A stretch of DNA of 64,000 nt, taken from NCBI RefSeq assembly GCF_029873635.1, contig NC_080419.1, positions 79,282,931 to 79,346,930 of the forward strand, in the 5' to 3' direction. A program made the position numbers and the translations under genes. The DNA comes from Malania oleifera (Eukaryota; Streptophyta; Magnoliopsida; Santalales; Ximeniaceae). Under the pieces are notes generated by a model. It saw nothing but the letters and a program-made list of their open reading frames with translations, was not told the DNA's origin and did no database searches. This document shows, piece by piece, positions 23,601 to 35,517 of this stretch (its first letter is position 1; each line of letters starts with the position of its first letter).

Positions 23601-25468
23601 TCATTCTAGAATCCTTTTGGTGGGCATCTAGGACACCCTATAAACTCATTATACCCACAAAACATTCCCATCTATTTCTTTGTGTCAGGATTCCCACTGG
23701 AATGGCATCCTCCTCCCAGATATAGGATTCCAACTTCCAAGACATGTGATTTCCCAAACCAAATGCCTAGTAAGGGCATTGAAGGAACTAAAATCTAAAT
23801 GACAATTTCGGCCACAAGTAACAGTGAGAAACTAGATGAATTAGTCCTCATTTAATCCAAGCATTTTACAAAAATGGAGTATCAAAAGTTCCAAACTATT
23901 ATGACAAAATTCAGAGCACTCTAGAGTCTACAAGAAAATCATACCTTCTCATAATTCTAATGTAGGGAGAACTGATCTTACTGTCAACAAACCACATTTT
24001 ATGCACCACTCTTCTGATGAATCTGATCGTGCCTCATAGGCCTTCTTTCATTATGCAGGCCTTTTTGCCCTTTTAACTGAATTATTATGAAACTAATTGA
24101 ACCTTGTTATTTTATATCTTAATTGATTTAATTTAATAGGAAACAGAGCATGTAAGTGTGCCTGTAAAAAAAAAAATGTTTTCCAGCACCAACTAGCAAC
24201 CCCACCACTTTGCATTTTGTATTTTTTGTGGGTGTGGGTGTGGAAGTGATTGTGGGAGGGGAGGACAGGGGCAGAGGTGTACTCATGCTCATGCATGCAA
24301 CTAATTGCGTACGATGCCCAACACATATTGTGGACTTAACAAAACCAGCCAATATAGAATTAAATCAGGAATTTTAAAACATTGTAATTATATCATTAAA
24401 TTTAAAGACAGGTAGAGTTCTGGTCAAACGAGAAGACATAGACACTTAATTTATAACACAAAAATAATTGAGACTTTGAAATTGTTATCTTCTTCTTCTT
24501 CTCACATTTTTTTTTTTTGAAAGGAAGATGCAGGGGGCATGTAGACACAAGTACCTGATTTGCCTCATTTCCTCAAAAATATCAAGAGAGTAGATGTTAT
24601 CATCATCAGCAAAGTAGACAACTCCATCAAGATGGTGTGTTTGAATGTGAGACAGTGCCACATTTCTTTGGTGGATGCTTCTGCCTTTGATGTCAGTTAA
24701 ATTCTTATTGCACACAAGATGCCGGTACATAACACCACTTCTCCTCAAGATGTCAGCTGTTTCAGCAGATTGGGAGGTCATCTCCACAGCAATCCATAAC
24801 AGGGGTGGTGGAACCAGCTTCAATGTGTGAGCCAAACGATTTAAATAATAGGCTTGAAGTGGTCGAACATGCGTTGCGGTCACAATGATCAAAAGCCTGT
24901 GAAGCACCAAACTTGAATTTTGATTGAGTGATAGAGTAGCACGGGTATCATCAGAAGTCACATTCTTCTTTGCTCTTGGATTTGATGTGGCAGTATTATT
25001 TATGCCTTGACTTTCAACAGACGATGTCTTGTTTCTTGATACAACACCATATGACTCAAATTTCCCAATGGGGGGAATCATTTCAAAGGAGAAGGCTTGA
25101 TGTTTAGACATAAGATTCATGGATAAATTCATTGAGACAATTGGGGTCAATCCAATGAAAATCCCAACCATAAAACAAATGAAGAAGTGAAAAAGAGACC
25201 TCCTCCAAACCTGCCCCCTTGCTTTTGACCTCTCTGGTGGCCGAGAAGACCTTTGTAAGGAAAGACAAAAAATTAAGGCTTGAAGTTTATACCAGGCCGA
25301 ATAGCATTCTGATGCATCGAACAGAGGCGAGGACACCCCACCAGATTGTGTGGAGATTTGAGTGCATGATGAAGACTTGGACAAAGGAGAAGCAACCGAA
25401 CAGGCCTCCCCATTTAGTAAAGCTCCAGCTCGAGGCACTGGAGACAAGGTTCTCCTTATAGACGCCAT
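19360..25468 (-). CDS. IRX9H: GT43 glycosyltransferase, IRX9H-like (three exons)
   Basis: Predicted 444-residue type II Golgi membrane protein of glycosyltransferase family 43. Family members with this layout act in elongation of the xylan backbone, in a complex with IRX14- and IRX10-type proteins. Exons on the minus strand are 25468-24555, 20248-19999 and 19530-19360, with GT-AG introns; exon phases join as AG|G (Arg305) and in phase 0. The start ATG at 25468 gives [10 protein letters not shown], the N-terminus I recall for IRX9H proteins. A membrane anchor spans about residues 91-112. The family core begins [12 protein letters not shown] (192-203), with the DDD metal/UDP-sugar motif in [14 protein letters not shown] at 288-290, then RFGTW (306-310) and [15 protein letters not shown] in exon 2. 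The C-terminus has [14 protein letters not shown]. No stop or frameshift is seen. IRX9 itself is the main alternative assignment. Introns contain transposons. Confidence 0.88.
19623..19829 (+). mobile_element. SINE (Au-like) in intron 2 of the IRX9H-like gene, antisense
   Basis: The body is 19641-19811. It carries GAGGTTGCTCCTTTGTGACC, the B box GGTTCGAGTCC, AAACAGCCTCACAGCA and AGACTGCGTACA, the Au-type SINE phrase order. Near-perfect 18-bp duplications flank it (CATATTTTTAGCTAAGCA at 19623-19640, and a copy with two changes at 19812-19829). It is the same family as the SINE at 15465-15672, in opposite orientation. Confidence 0.85.
19999..20248 (-). CDS. IRX9H: IRX9H-like gene, exon 2
   Basis: 250 bp. 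The acceptor is CTTGCAG|GCGG and the donor CCAA|GTTAGT. It encodes residues 306-388, with [25 protein letters not shown] and [24 protein letters not shown], all characteristic of plant GT43 proteins. Confidence 0.88.
20657..20686 (+). repeat. C20-A10 homopolymer junction in intron 1
   Basis: Twenty C in a row followed directly by ten A, inside intron 1 of the GT43 gene. It is a slippage-prone simple repeat whose true length may differ from the assembled one. Confidence 0.85.
21895..22075. repeat. Short tandem repeat of about 60 bp, three diverged copies, intron 1
   Basis: The phrases GTAGACCTCCCCTAAG, CAGACCTCTCATGAAG and CAGACATCCCTTAACA recur about every 59-60 bp, each with a GGCAAAA- or CGAAAAG-like lead and an A-rich 'AATTCCAC' part. 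They lie well inside intron 1 of the GT43 gene and have no evident function. Confidence 0.5.
22478..23225. mobile_element. TIR-type element in intron 1, with a SINE-like insert
   Basis: The left end (ACACAATTTCTCCCCCAAAG, GTTTCAATG-GCTCCTAA) is roughly mirrored by the right end, which reads on the minus strand GTACACTTTCCACCCCTATA, GTTTTAATGG-CCCCTAA and AATTGTTTCGATA. The ends are about 65-70% alike over some 75 bp. Inside, about 22815-23030, is a GC-richer block with a B-box-like GGTTCCAATCC on the minus strand, bounded by two CTAAAAGCTATAG copies, which would fit a SINE with its target duplication. No transposase was seen. Confidence 0.4.
24555..25468 (-). CDS. IRX9H: IRX9H-like gene, exon 1
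   Basis: Encodes residues 1-304 and two bases of codon 305: the short cytoplasmic N-terminus, transmembrane anchor, serine/asparagine-rich stem with possible N-glycosylation sites (NKT, NLT), and the catalytic half with DDD. The frame is open above the ATG only through GTG and GTA codons, so the ATG at 25468 is the first usable start. The donor is CAG|GTACTTG. Confidence 0.88.
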
Positions 25469-26500
25469 TACCACAAAGCCAACTTGGTTTAACTTCCTCT
25501 AAACCCTACTTTTCTACAAGAAATATACACTATCGTAATTACCACAGAAATCATCCATATTGGTCATGGCCTCATCCTCCTGGCCACTAGAACAGCCAAT
25601 TATAAGTTCACCAGGATACATATTATTAACACTTCATCTAAGCAAATACTCTACAACACTGCACTACCATTATAAGTTAAACTTCACAATAAAAATACTC
25701 AATGACAATAAATCAACACCCAAAAGTTGAGCGATTAGAACACAAGAACAAAAATGAAAAATTAAACGCCGCATTGCGAACACCTCAAAGGTAACGAAAC
25801 TTTCCAAATCAATCATCAAAAGCGTCCCGTTTCTAAATCACGTTTCTAAATCACTGTCGCTGACGATGACCTATCACCCAACCGAGACATTTCTAACCCA
25901 AGTTCAACCTGACCCAGCATTCAAATCTCCGATTCCTTCCAAAGTTCTCCTCACAAACACGTTTACAAACAAAATTACCAAAAGCCCGCCTTAAAAGACA
26001 ACTCTCTTCCTCTCTCAGTTTCATCAATGTCATAAAAATCTATGAACTAACGCTGAGGTTTTGATCTATAAACAAGAGCTAAAAGCCAAACAACCCAATC
26101 AATCACACAAAAAACGACGAAATCGTCAGTTCAGAACCCCCAAAACAACGACCTTAGATGCCAAAATCACTCGAAACTTGCACTCACATGATATTGGTCG
26201 ACGCATTACCCTCCAAAGAAGAGTGGGTCGCCGATATTCCAAACTGATCGCCGCCAAATAGAGAGAACCGACGAACTACGCTCTGTTTGAGCTCTGCAGA
26301 GTATTGCGCATTTCGGATCTTAATGCGTCTTTTACAAGCGAAATTTTAAGATCGCTTGGGAGTCAAATGGAGTTTACTTAATAAACTAGAAAGAGATCAT
26401 CCGAATCTCTGCAAGTGTTCGAAAAAGCAGCCGCGGAACAGCGAAGTGCCCGTCCCGACCACGAGTGAAGAGGAATCGGAATCATTTTTCTCGGTGCTTT
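25469..26500 (-). promoter_or_regulatory. Presumed 5' UTR and promoter region of the IRX9H-like gene
   Basis: The GC content rises relative to the spacer, as around plant 5' ends. An acceptor-like TTCTTGTAG at about 25516-25524 on the minus strand suggests that an intron interrupts the 5' UTR, with a leader exon perhaps around 26100-26330. No TATA box could be assigned with confidence. Confidence 0.3.
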
Positions 26501-29135
26501 TTCATTTTTGTTTTCCTGGATCTTAATGCGTATATTAAGTGCTTGGATGATTGGCGGTTCGACAGATTCTGTGTGAGGGCCAAGGTTCGGAAGATGACGA
26601 TAGGCGTGCGGCCCACCAGCACATGAACAAATCTTTACGGTTGATCCGAAAGATGATCGCCAAGTTGGGATAGGGTTGCCATCCTCCCCTTTTACTTTGA
26701 TCGATGACTGCTATACTGTGAAAATAGTTTGCTCTTTCTGTAATATATATATATAAATATATATTTCAAAAAGTTTTAAAAATTAGAAGTTAATTGAAAT
26801 ATTTGAAATAACTGAAAAAGATATTTTATTTTTGTAAAAGTAAATAATATGTGAAGGATTTTAAAATATTTTTAAAAAAATTAGGACACTAATGAAATAA
26901 AATAATTTATTGAGCAAAAATAATCATCTTATCTTTCAAAATTTTAACATGAGTAAATTTAAAAACTCCAAAAAAAAATTAAAGGCTTTTTGAAAATATT
27001 TGTATTAACTTTTTATTTTTTCAAAAATATAAAATTTTCATTATTTTTTAGTTTTCGAAAATTCTTATTAAAAAATAAATAGTTTTTTTTTAAATATGTA
27101 AAACAATTGTTTCATTTTTTTTCTAAATCTTAAAATAATTACAAAAAAGAGAAATTTTTTTTAATTATCTAAAAATTGTATAAGCTAATTTTCAGATCAT
27201 GAATTATGGGACTTAAATTTGAATTTATGTGTCAGAAAAAGCTCTATACATAATTAATACAAATTAAGGTTTAAAACCTAAATTTTATGCTCTCATACGC
27301 AAAGTGAGAGTTAAGAATTTAGAAAAATAATAAAAAAATATTTTTAAATTTTTCTATATAAATTTAAAATTTTAAAATAAGGACATAATTTTATAATTAT
27401 TTTTAAAAATTTACAAATAAAAAAATAAAATTATTTTATAATGATATAGGTTCAAAAATTGTTTACTATTGTTCATTTATTTCATAAAAAATGTTGCAAA
27501 AAAAAAAAGTTTGCAAACTTTTTTATAATTTTTTTAAAAATAAGATGAAAAAATAAAAGATTTTGCACAACGAAATGATTTTTTTTTTTTAAAGTTGAAA
27601 TAATTTTACTAGAGGAGCTAAAATCAATTGAAGAAAAATTCATCAAATCAAAAAGGACAAAGTTGGCCTTTGAAATACTATTTCTAGCTCATGATTAACA
27701 TGTTTTGCTTACAAACCATTTTCTTTATAAATTGTTTGCCACATAGAAAAGGAAAATGCTATTGACAACACACACACACACACACGAAACCATAAAACAC
27801 TCAATATTTATTTTTTTTCATGTATGGAATGACAATTTTACCCTTTAATTTTCATAATGAAATGATAAATTAGTTTTTTTTTTTTTTAATCTTACTGCCT
27901 ACAAAATGAAAATCAAGGTTAGATTTATTATTTAATACATGGAAAATCAAATGTGAAATGCTAATGGTACTTTTCAGACCATCAAAAGTGTTTTCACTTT
28001 AAAAAATACGAAAAGGTTTAAATTTTATTATTTGATTGAAAAAATATATATGATCAACAAAAAAAATCTAATTTATATGACATAAAAATAAAAATAATTT
28101 CTATTTATTTTTCTCTATTTTCAAATACTGTTAGAAATTAATATTTAGTTAAATGAGATTGAAATTAACGAAAATAAAGCTTAATTAGATATTAAATAAT
28201 AATATATTGTAGATTTTATTCTCTTTCATTTTTCTTAAATTATAAATATAAAAAGGAAATGCAATCCTAATTTACTTTTCTTTCTTTTATAATTTTTAAG
28301 CTACAAATGAAACCTTCAAAAAAAAAAGTAAAGATAAAAAAAAATAAAAATAAAAAATAGTGATTGTAGGCAGATGGAGGACATGGGTAGTTAAAGGTAT
28401 TTTAAAAAAATTTTTAATTTGCTATACTTTTCAGTCTTTTTTCTTTTATCTAATTGTGTAGTTTTTAATTTAATTAATGTAAAAGAATAGCATTGTGATA
28501 TGTGTTACAAAAACAAAAAAATGTTTTATTGTCACCATACTCTTTTCAAATTTGTATTAGTAGTATAAAGTATAATATCATGTTTGGTTTGTGGAATGGA
28601 ATGCAAGGAAGAAGGAATGAAACAAAATTTTGGGTGAAAAATGACAATTTCGATTGTATTACCCTTGATTCATTTTTCTAAATGATCGAACTCACAATTA
28701 GTACAAATTAACTTTATAAATTTTAAATAATTCAAATTTTTAAGTAGTCGAAAATTACTATTGAGACGACCTTTGACTTTTGCTTCTTACTACACAAAGA
28801 TACATGTAAAAGGAGGTCAATATTGTGTTTTTGAACATGAGGGAATCATCAATGAAGCATGAACTTACACACACAAAAACAAAAAGCAATAATAAAAAAA
28901 GATTTTCTATTTCAAAAACCCACATGTTTATATATATAAATATATAGCAAATGTAGATTATAATATATTTTAATATTCCGTATACGTAATTCTTTATATA
29001 AATATTGGGACGGGACACTAAGATAGAATAAGTCTACTAATATGCCCAATGTTATTTATATATCTCTCCAACAACAACAAAAATGGCAAAACAAATTGTA
29101 GCAATACTACTGGAAATGATTGTTCCAATATTTCA

Positions 29136-29204
<69 letters not shown>

Positions 29205-29279
29205 ATTGCATAAATATGTGTGTACGTACACGTATGTATATTATTTATTAACATGGCTTCTGGGCCCCACATGGTTTTG
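26501..29279. other. AT-rich intergenic spacer
   Basis: Very AT-rich, with many A/T homopolymers, a (CA)n tract at 27769-27785 and a compound (AT)n(GT)n microsatellite at 29143-29204. No supported gene or bounded element. Confidence 0.6.
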
Positions 29280-29771
29280 AGTTGGACTTTACTTTAATAT
29301 TTCACTTGGGTTTTCAAGTATAATCTTCAAGCACCTAATAATCTTGAAATAACATATTTATGAAAAATATAAATTAATACAATAACAAAGTCTTCACATG
29401 AAAAAAATCTTCTATCAAAGAAGTAGAAGATCTTCAATTGATTTCATGTGTTCCTACAAAACAGATATAAACAATAGTGGACATCTGGAGGTCGTCCACG
29501 TGTCACCATGTCAGCAAAGGAATGCACATCGAAAGGCCATCCATGTGTCATCATATCAGTAAAAGGGATACATAAGGCATGTTGATCCCCATCATCTCTC
29601 CCGGATCCAAAAGAATTCTTCTCCGAAAAATTAGAGGTGATGTAGGGAATACAACTCCGAGGTGTGATGAAAAAGGTCTTCTTTAAGTATTCAACTCCTC
29701 TCAGAAAGTGGCTTGTTTCTCCATTTAACAAAAAACTTTTGATATGATCCTATTCATGTGAATGTTGCCTT
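29280..29771 (-). mobile_element. Gypsy LTR U3 fragment, minus orientation, left half of an interrupted element
   Basis: About 29394-29771 is the reverse complement of 45640-46030, including AAGACTTTTTT-type, CCACGTGTCACCATG-like and GTCTTCTTTAAG phrases. The left edge is uncertain and may extend to about 29280. The sequence continues after the inserted element at 40438, where the matching part of the pol 3' end is found. Confidence 0.65.
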
Positions 29772-31602
29772 TGTTGGAATTGGTGTATTCCCAAGAGGGG
29801 AGGGGGTGAATTGGGTATTTAAAATTTTTTTCCTAGGTTAATTCAAATTCTAGCAGCAGTATTACACAAACTTAAAGTCTTTCTATATAATCATAAAATT
29901 AATCAAATATTAAAACAATCAAATGCAAACATTCAAGTGCTGAGATTTAAATGCGAAAATTAAAAAACAAACATAAGAAATATTATTGGGGTTCAACCAA
30001 TAATGCTTACGCGCTCGTCTCAAGCTCTCGAGTAAGAAGATTTCACTAAGGCTCACTTAACGGGTGGAGCAGCACCTAATACAATAAAGTCAAATTAAAG
30101 CAGAGCTGACCTTAAACTTTACACACTCTCCTTATGGGGTGGAGAAGGCCCTAACAACTGATTCTTCTGGGTTAGATTAAACCCCCTCAGGCCACACCTG
30201 GAGTACAATAGATAACCGAAATTTGTGTACAAACAAATATGCTTTTAATACAAGAAGATATGTACCAATATACGCAATGTAATCAATGCACTCACAAATG
30301 ATAGGATGTGAAGCTCAAGTGAGATTTTGTTAACCAATGTTTTAACACTCAATAGTATGTATGTCAATGTGTGTGTGTTAGAGTGAGACTTTTGATATCA
30401 AGCTAATATGCTTGTTATGTGAATAGTCAAACAGTCTCTACAACCCTAAACAAATATCACGATAATATTTCTCAAATGTGAAGTACAATATATATTAAGG
30501 TTTAAGTTTGCTAAAAATATTTTTGTCAAAACACAAAGTAAGCTTATGAACCTCGCAATAAGGACGCAAGATCTTAAGCCAAGTAAAAGTTTTTCTCAAT
30601 CCAATATTTATAAGTGAAATATTATGGGAAAAACTTTAAGCTACTCTCCAAAAATCAATACACAAACAAATGCAAGTAAGGGAGAGTTTAAGCTTGTAAG
30701 ATGAATATGAAAAACTAATCTCACTCAAAATAAAAGGCTAGATGAATATGTGAGGTAGATTTTGGCAATATATTTGAAAAGATATGGGAGTATGAATGAT
30801 TTTACCCAATAAAATTTTTAGAGAAATTTGGCTAATCTAAATCCCTAATCCTCTCTTAATTATGACAAATGAGGAGGTATATATAGAGTTAGGGAAAAAT
30901 ATAATCGTTGGGGGCACGTTGGGTATTTTCAAAAATGTTTAATCGAGTTTAATGAAAATTAACCCTAATTTACTGCGAAAAAAATTTGCAAACCCTAGAG
31001 GTTCAGTCGACTAGATTTGAGGTTCGATTAACTATATCACTAAGTTCGGTCGAAGGTGACATTTTTGAACTAAGGTTTTGGTCGACCAGATTAAGGCGAT
31101 TTTGAACCTTCGGAGGTTCGGTCGACCAGAGCATGTTCAGTTGACCAAATTCAGATGTTCAGTCAACCAGGTCAAATTTGAACTAAGATTTCGATCGACT
31201 AGGGCATTGGGAATTCCCCACGTGTCAATTTGGTCGACCATATGTGCCCAGTTCATTTGAAAATGGTCGACCAACCAAAGTCAAAATGTTGACTTTAGTT
31301 CGGTCAACCAAAGCTTCTATGTAGCTTTAGGTTCGGTCGACCGAGACCACTTAAGATGTGAATTTAAGCCCTATTTTGGTCTCAATGATTCATCAACCTA
31401 GAGTACTTATACATAAGGCATTTTAAGTTATATGGGTGATGATTTTTTATGGTCATTCTAAGGCCTCTTAAGCATATATCCTATCATGCATGACATGCAA
31501 AAATTACAGGCCATTATTACGTACCCAAAAACTAAATACAATTACAATAAAAACAAAAATGTCTTCAGTCTTCATGCTCTTTACTCAATGGAGTACGCCA
31601 GG

Positions 31603-32987
31603 TGTAACGCCCTGACCCGCCACGTAGGGCCCGAGGTACTACTTTAGTGACGTCTGTGTACCTGATACCAACTCATCATATAAAATGCAGTGGCAATTAA
31701 GGATACAATCTCCAAAATCCATTACTAGAGTTCTATACAAAAGGTTAGAAAATCCTTATTACAAGCAAACGTACTGTAATTATACAAAAACCAATTCAAA
31801 CTACACTCACCACATACAAAAAAACTATACAACCGTCTCAGCCCCTCTAACCCGCTAAGAACGTTTCCTGGGATTTCCTGAAAAGATAATTTGTAAATTA
31901 GGGTGAGACACTTCTTAGTAAGGGAAAACTAAGTTAATATCAGCATGTGGCCAACATGAATTTTAGTGTATACAGAAAATAACCTGTTCTTCATTTAACA
32001 GAAAATAACATTTAAATGTATGATCATTCTACACAGTTGAAAAATACCCTTTTTCCTTCCCACAGTATAAATCAATTCAGTAAATAATTAATCATAGTTA
32101 TAAAATCATTCTTAACCCATACTCACACACACACACATAATTATTTATAAGTAATAGTTTATGAGGATAAGGAAGATTACACGCTCATACATGTACCTTC
32201 CCTATGCTCTAGTACTATTACAACTACCAGGGCACTCACCTTACTCGGCAAGCCCTCGGGGTTATGTTAATAATTAACCTCATTTACATAAATTAACAAA
32301 TATGCATATAAGACAACTCTCTGTGACAAAGACGCCATTTACTTCCCCCATGACATGGGTTGTGCGGCCCAAAGGACTAAGCCTGGGTGATCAACTCAAA
32401 CAAAGTCAAAAACAACATCTTCTGCAAGTACATCTGCAAGCATCCACAACAAAGTTGTAGGCCCGACACCCTTACTTCAACCTCACGCAGGCAGTCGGCT
32501 GTGACCCCCTACACTTCTATCTAGAACAGTGTGGGTGCACATGATCTAACTAGCAATGGTACCGTGCTCACAATACACTTGTTCCCAGGGTTCCTAAAGC
32601 ATATTATGCAATTTAAATAATAAAAACTGTAGTTTAAATCATTTCATATAAAACTTGTCATTTTATGAAACCCGGCCTCCGGTAGACAAATACAACCCAG
32701 CTCACAATCGTTGAAACAAAATCTCGACCCTCGACTGTCAAATCAAAGTCTTGCATTATTCACAAGTAGTTCCAGTATTTCGCAAACAGTCTCAAATCCG
32801 GTTAAACAATAAATCCTTCCAAATAATCATTGGCCACATGATTTCAACATTTAAACATAACCATATAAACAACCAAGCTTTCCACAGTTCGCTTTTATTC
32901 AAAATACCATATTGTATATCCTAGGTTTGTAAAATCAATTTCAAACGGTTAGTTTTCGAAATAACTTTTAAATTCTTAAATACATAA

Positions 32988-33020
<33 letters not shown>

Positions 33021-33875
33021 TAACAATTTAATCGGTTCAAATTTAATAAAATTCCTTACTTAACTTAATCCCCTTACCCGGTTTCCAGAAATTACGCCAG
33101 CAGGGACCCCAAAACGATGCTTGCGGTGCTCACCCGAACCCTGATTCAATAACCCTAATTTAATTAAATCAATCCTAAATAAAATATTATTCTAACATTT
33201 CCTAAGCTCATAAATTTCAAATAACAATTAAACCCCCGAAAACAACCAATTTACTTAATTCCTTAAATCTCACTCTCGCTTTGGAGTGGTGCCTAGAACC
33301 CCCAAATTGAAAAATTGCTCCGATAAAAAAGATAACGATTAAGACTAGGACCCCGTGGTGGTGCCCAATTGTCAATTTAGTTGAAGATTGAAGGAGAAAT
33401 TAAGGAAAAAGAGGGAGTATATCTTTCCTTAAGAGTGGTGCCTACGTCACTCCCACAACAAATCTGTTCCGATAAGAATGTTGATGGCGGAGATAGGAAC
33501 CCAACAATATCTTCAGTTTTTCGATCAGCCAAATATTGGCTGAAAAAATGAGAAAAGAGAGAAGGAGGAACGGAGGAGATGAGGAGAGAAGGGGGGCTCT
33601 CTGTATTACGCTTCCTGAAGGATCTATATTGGCTGAAAAAATGAGAAAAGAGAGAAGGAGGAACGGAGGAGACGAGGAGAGAAGGGGGGCTCTCTGTATT
33701 ACGCTTCCTGAAGGATCTGAGATCCTTCAGGTTTATAAATAAATAAATATATATATATAAAACAATTAATTAATAATAATTATTATTTAAAATTAAAAAT
33801 TAAATTAAATTAAATTAAATTAATTAATTACTTTTTTTATTTTTTTTACTTTTCATTTTTTTTAGAATCACTACA
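31603..33875 (-). mobile_element. Solo gypsy-type LTR (2273 bp) with 5-bp target duplication
   Basis: It starts TGTAACGCCCTGACCCG and ends ATCACTACA, flanked by perfect CCAGG copies (31598-31602 and 33876-33880). The sequence before and after fits together when compared with the intact LTR at 38531-40437. By analogy with the Tekay-type LTRs, where the end reading CAGGGCGTTACA is the 3' end, it lies on the minus strand. No internal region is present, so it is the product of LTR-LTR recombination. Confidence 0.88.
33534..33719 (+). repeat. Perfect-period 93-bp tandem duplication plus hairpin in the solo LTR
   Basis: TATTGGCTGAAAAAATGAG starts at 33534 and again at 33627; the two 93-bp units differ at only a few positions, so the duplication is recent. 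Directly at the end, 33707-33731 is an exact hairpin (CCTGAAGGATC, loop TGA, GATCCTTCAGG). The frame is open through both copies but looks accidental. Confidence 0.85.
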
Positions 33876-34026
33876 CCAGGTGTATGTGTATTATCCATCT
33901 TGACCTCTATGCTCCCTGTCCCTTATTTGTGATCTCAATTGTAGACCTATGCACATGCTAAATACACACATAAGTTCATTGTGTTTTGTCAGCATCAAAA
34001 TAGAAATCGGATTCACAAAGTCAACA

Positions 34027-34036
34027 ATCTCCCCTT
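34027..34036 (-). other. Polypurine tract of the TGTTGAC element
   Basis: On the minus strand AAAAGGGGAGAT directly precedes the LTR start TGTTGAC. It is the plus-strand priming site used in reverse transcription; the same tract is seen at 46983-46995 in a sister copy. Confidence 0.85.
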
Positions 34037-35517
34037 TTTGATGATAACAAACATGCATGAGCAAATTGGGTCCAACCTGAAGAGGCTCCTCCTAATAATA
34101 TGCATATCATAAAAATAAGCATCATAGTATAGGCATATTCAGAAAAGAAGACACAAGACATAAGACAGTATCAATTACATTTAGATATAAGGCGCATTCA
34201 TGCATTTTGCTCAAGAAAACCTCTCCACATTTTGGTATCAGCAAAAGGGTTAAGCTAAGGAAATGATATGATGCCTTAAAAAAAATCTTAGCTTAAGAAA
34301 TGTAATCCCCCCAAAAAATTTCCCCTTTAAAACACTCTCCCTAGTTGATTTAAAAGTGTGGTACACAAGCAAGAAGGCAAAATATGTCACAGATAGAAGT
34401 ATTTCTTACGAGAATAAAAATATATATACAAAAATATATGGGTATATAAGTATAGATATAGCCCCCTTTATGATAATGTCAAAAGGTACTGGGGTAGTGC
34501 TTGCTGAAAAAGAAACTTTAAGAATCATGCAAGCAAAAATTTTCTGGTATCTCATTTAGGCACACATAAAAACATGACTAGAAAAATATAACCATATTGA
34601 TCCTATGGATTTAACAGTTACATGCAAGATCATATGACAAACACAAGGACTATGTGGTAGCTATGAAGATGTTTACATCAGATATTCAAAAGCAGTTCTG
34701 TAAGGAAGCACATGCCACATTTAATTTCAATACGCATCTAAGATGAAAATATTGGTGAGCATAACATGATAGGAATTTACGTTTTAGATACTCCCCCTTT
34801 CAATTTGAATGATAACTTCGATGCTTTTAAGTGCTTATACATATCAAAAATTTCTTTCATTTAACAAACCAAGTAGTATAAGCTACTATCTTAAACTCCC
34901 TAAGTATCTAATGATTATATAAGGACGCAATTTGATATATAATTAATTTCCACTCATCTTTTCAAAAATGTTTGTGACTTTTATTTTATCATCATCATCA
35001 TTGTACTTGGTTTTATTTTGAAAAGTTTGTCAAAATTTTGGCAGCATGCCGTTTGTAAATTGAACTTTTTCCCTTAAAAACTGTACTTAATGAGTTTAAA
35101 CAAACATTTTATAATTCAATATAAACATGCAAGAACCAACAGACAACTACAGACATGCAATTCACATTCACTGCATCCGCCATGCAGGAAGCATTTTAGA
35201 CTACGCATGCAATATAGTAGTACAATTAACGGTTCATATAAAATGTAAACCACCCATCAGCGAATATATATGGTAAAGATCAGAGCATAGAATATGGATA
35301 TGTATAAGGTAAGATTATAAGAGCATTTTAATATAACAAGCACAAAGGATAAATGCTCCCCTTCAAGCAATAGCTATCGAAAAATACAAGTAACAGTGAA
35401 CAACCCAACTACCAGCAGGAATCAGAATGGATAGTGGGTGAAACTGCAGTGCAATCAGAAAAATAAAAGAAAGAACATAATAATGATATCAGTTTCTAAA
35501 GGGTGTTCTCTCTAAGT
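34037..35517 (-). other. Non-coding 3' internal region of the TGTTGAC element
   Basis: AT-rich, about 1.5 kb, without a conserved frame. It parallels 46996-48530, the same region of a truncated sister copy, for instance at the shared phrase TAATATGCATA and the AAGAC stretch that follows. This large untranslated part is a constant feature of the family. Confidence 0.6.

Larger units (their letters stand above)
29772..34026 (-). mobile_element. 3' LTR of the TGTTGAC element, split by a solo LTR
   Basis: About 1977 bp of LTR sequence remains if the insert 31603-33875 and one target copy are removed. It parallels 38531-40437 throughout. U3 has a cluster of GGTCGACC-type motifs (about 31000-31345), followed downstream on the minus strand by a TATA box (TCTATATATA, 30879-30888). 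Confidence 0.85.

Noticed and set aside
24093-24352. Frames on the minus strand just downstream of exon 1
   Set aside because: They lie in intron 1, after a good GT donor, and show no GT43 similarity.
25472-25474. An upstream start giving two extra residues before MASIRR in the GT43 protein
   Set aside because: The codon at 25474-25472 is GTG, not ATG; the first ATG is at 25468.
29018-29280. Ile-Tyr and Thr-His repeat proteins on either strand
   Set aside because: They are translations of the (AT)n(GT)n microsatellite.
33536-33742. A small Arg/Glu-rich repeat protein
   Set aside because: It lies wholly within a solo LTR and its repeats come from the 93-bp DNA duplication; no start context or family support.
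34356-34559. A plus-strand gene within the TGTTGAC element
   Set aside because: It lies in the AT-rich untranslated part, on the strand opposite to the element, with no conserved motif and no counterpart in the sister copy.
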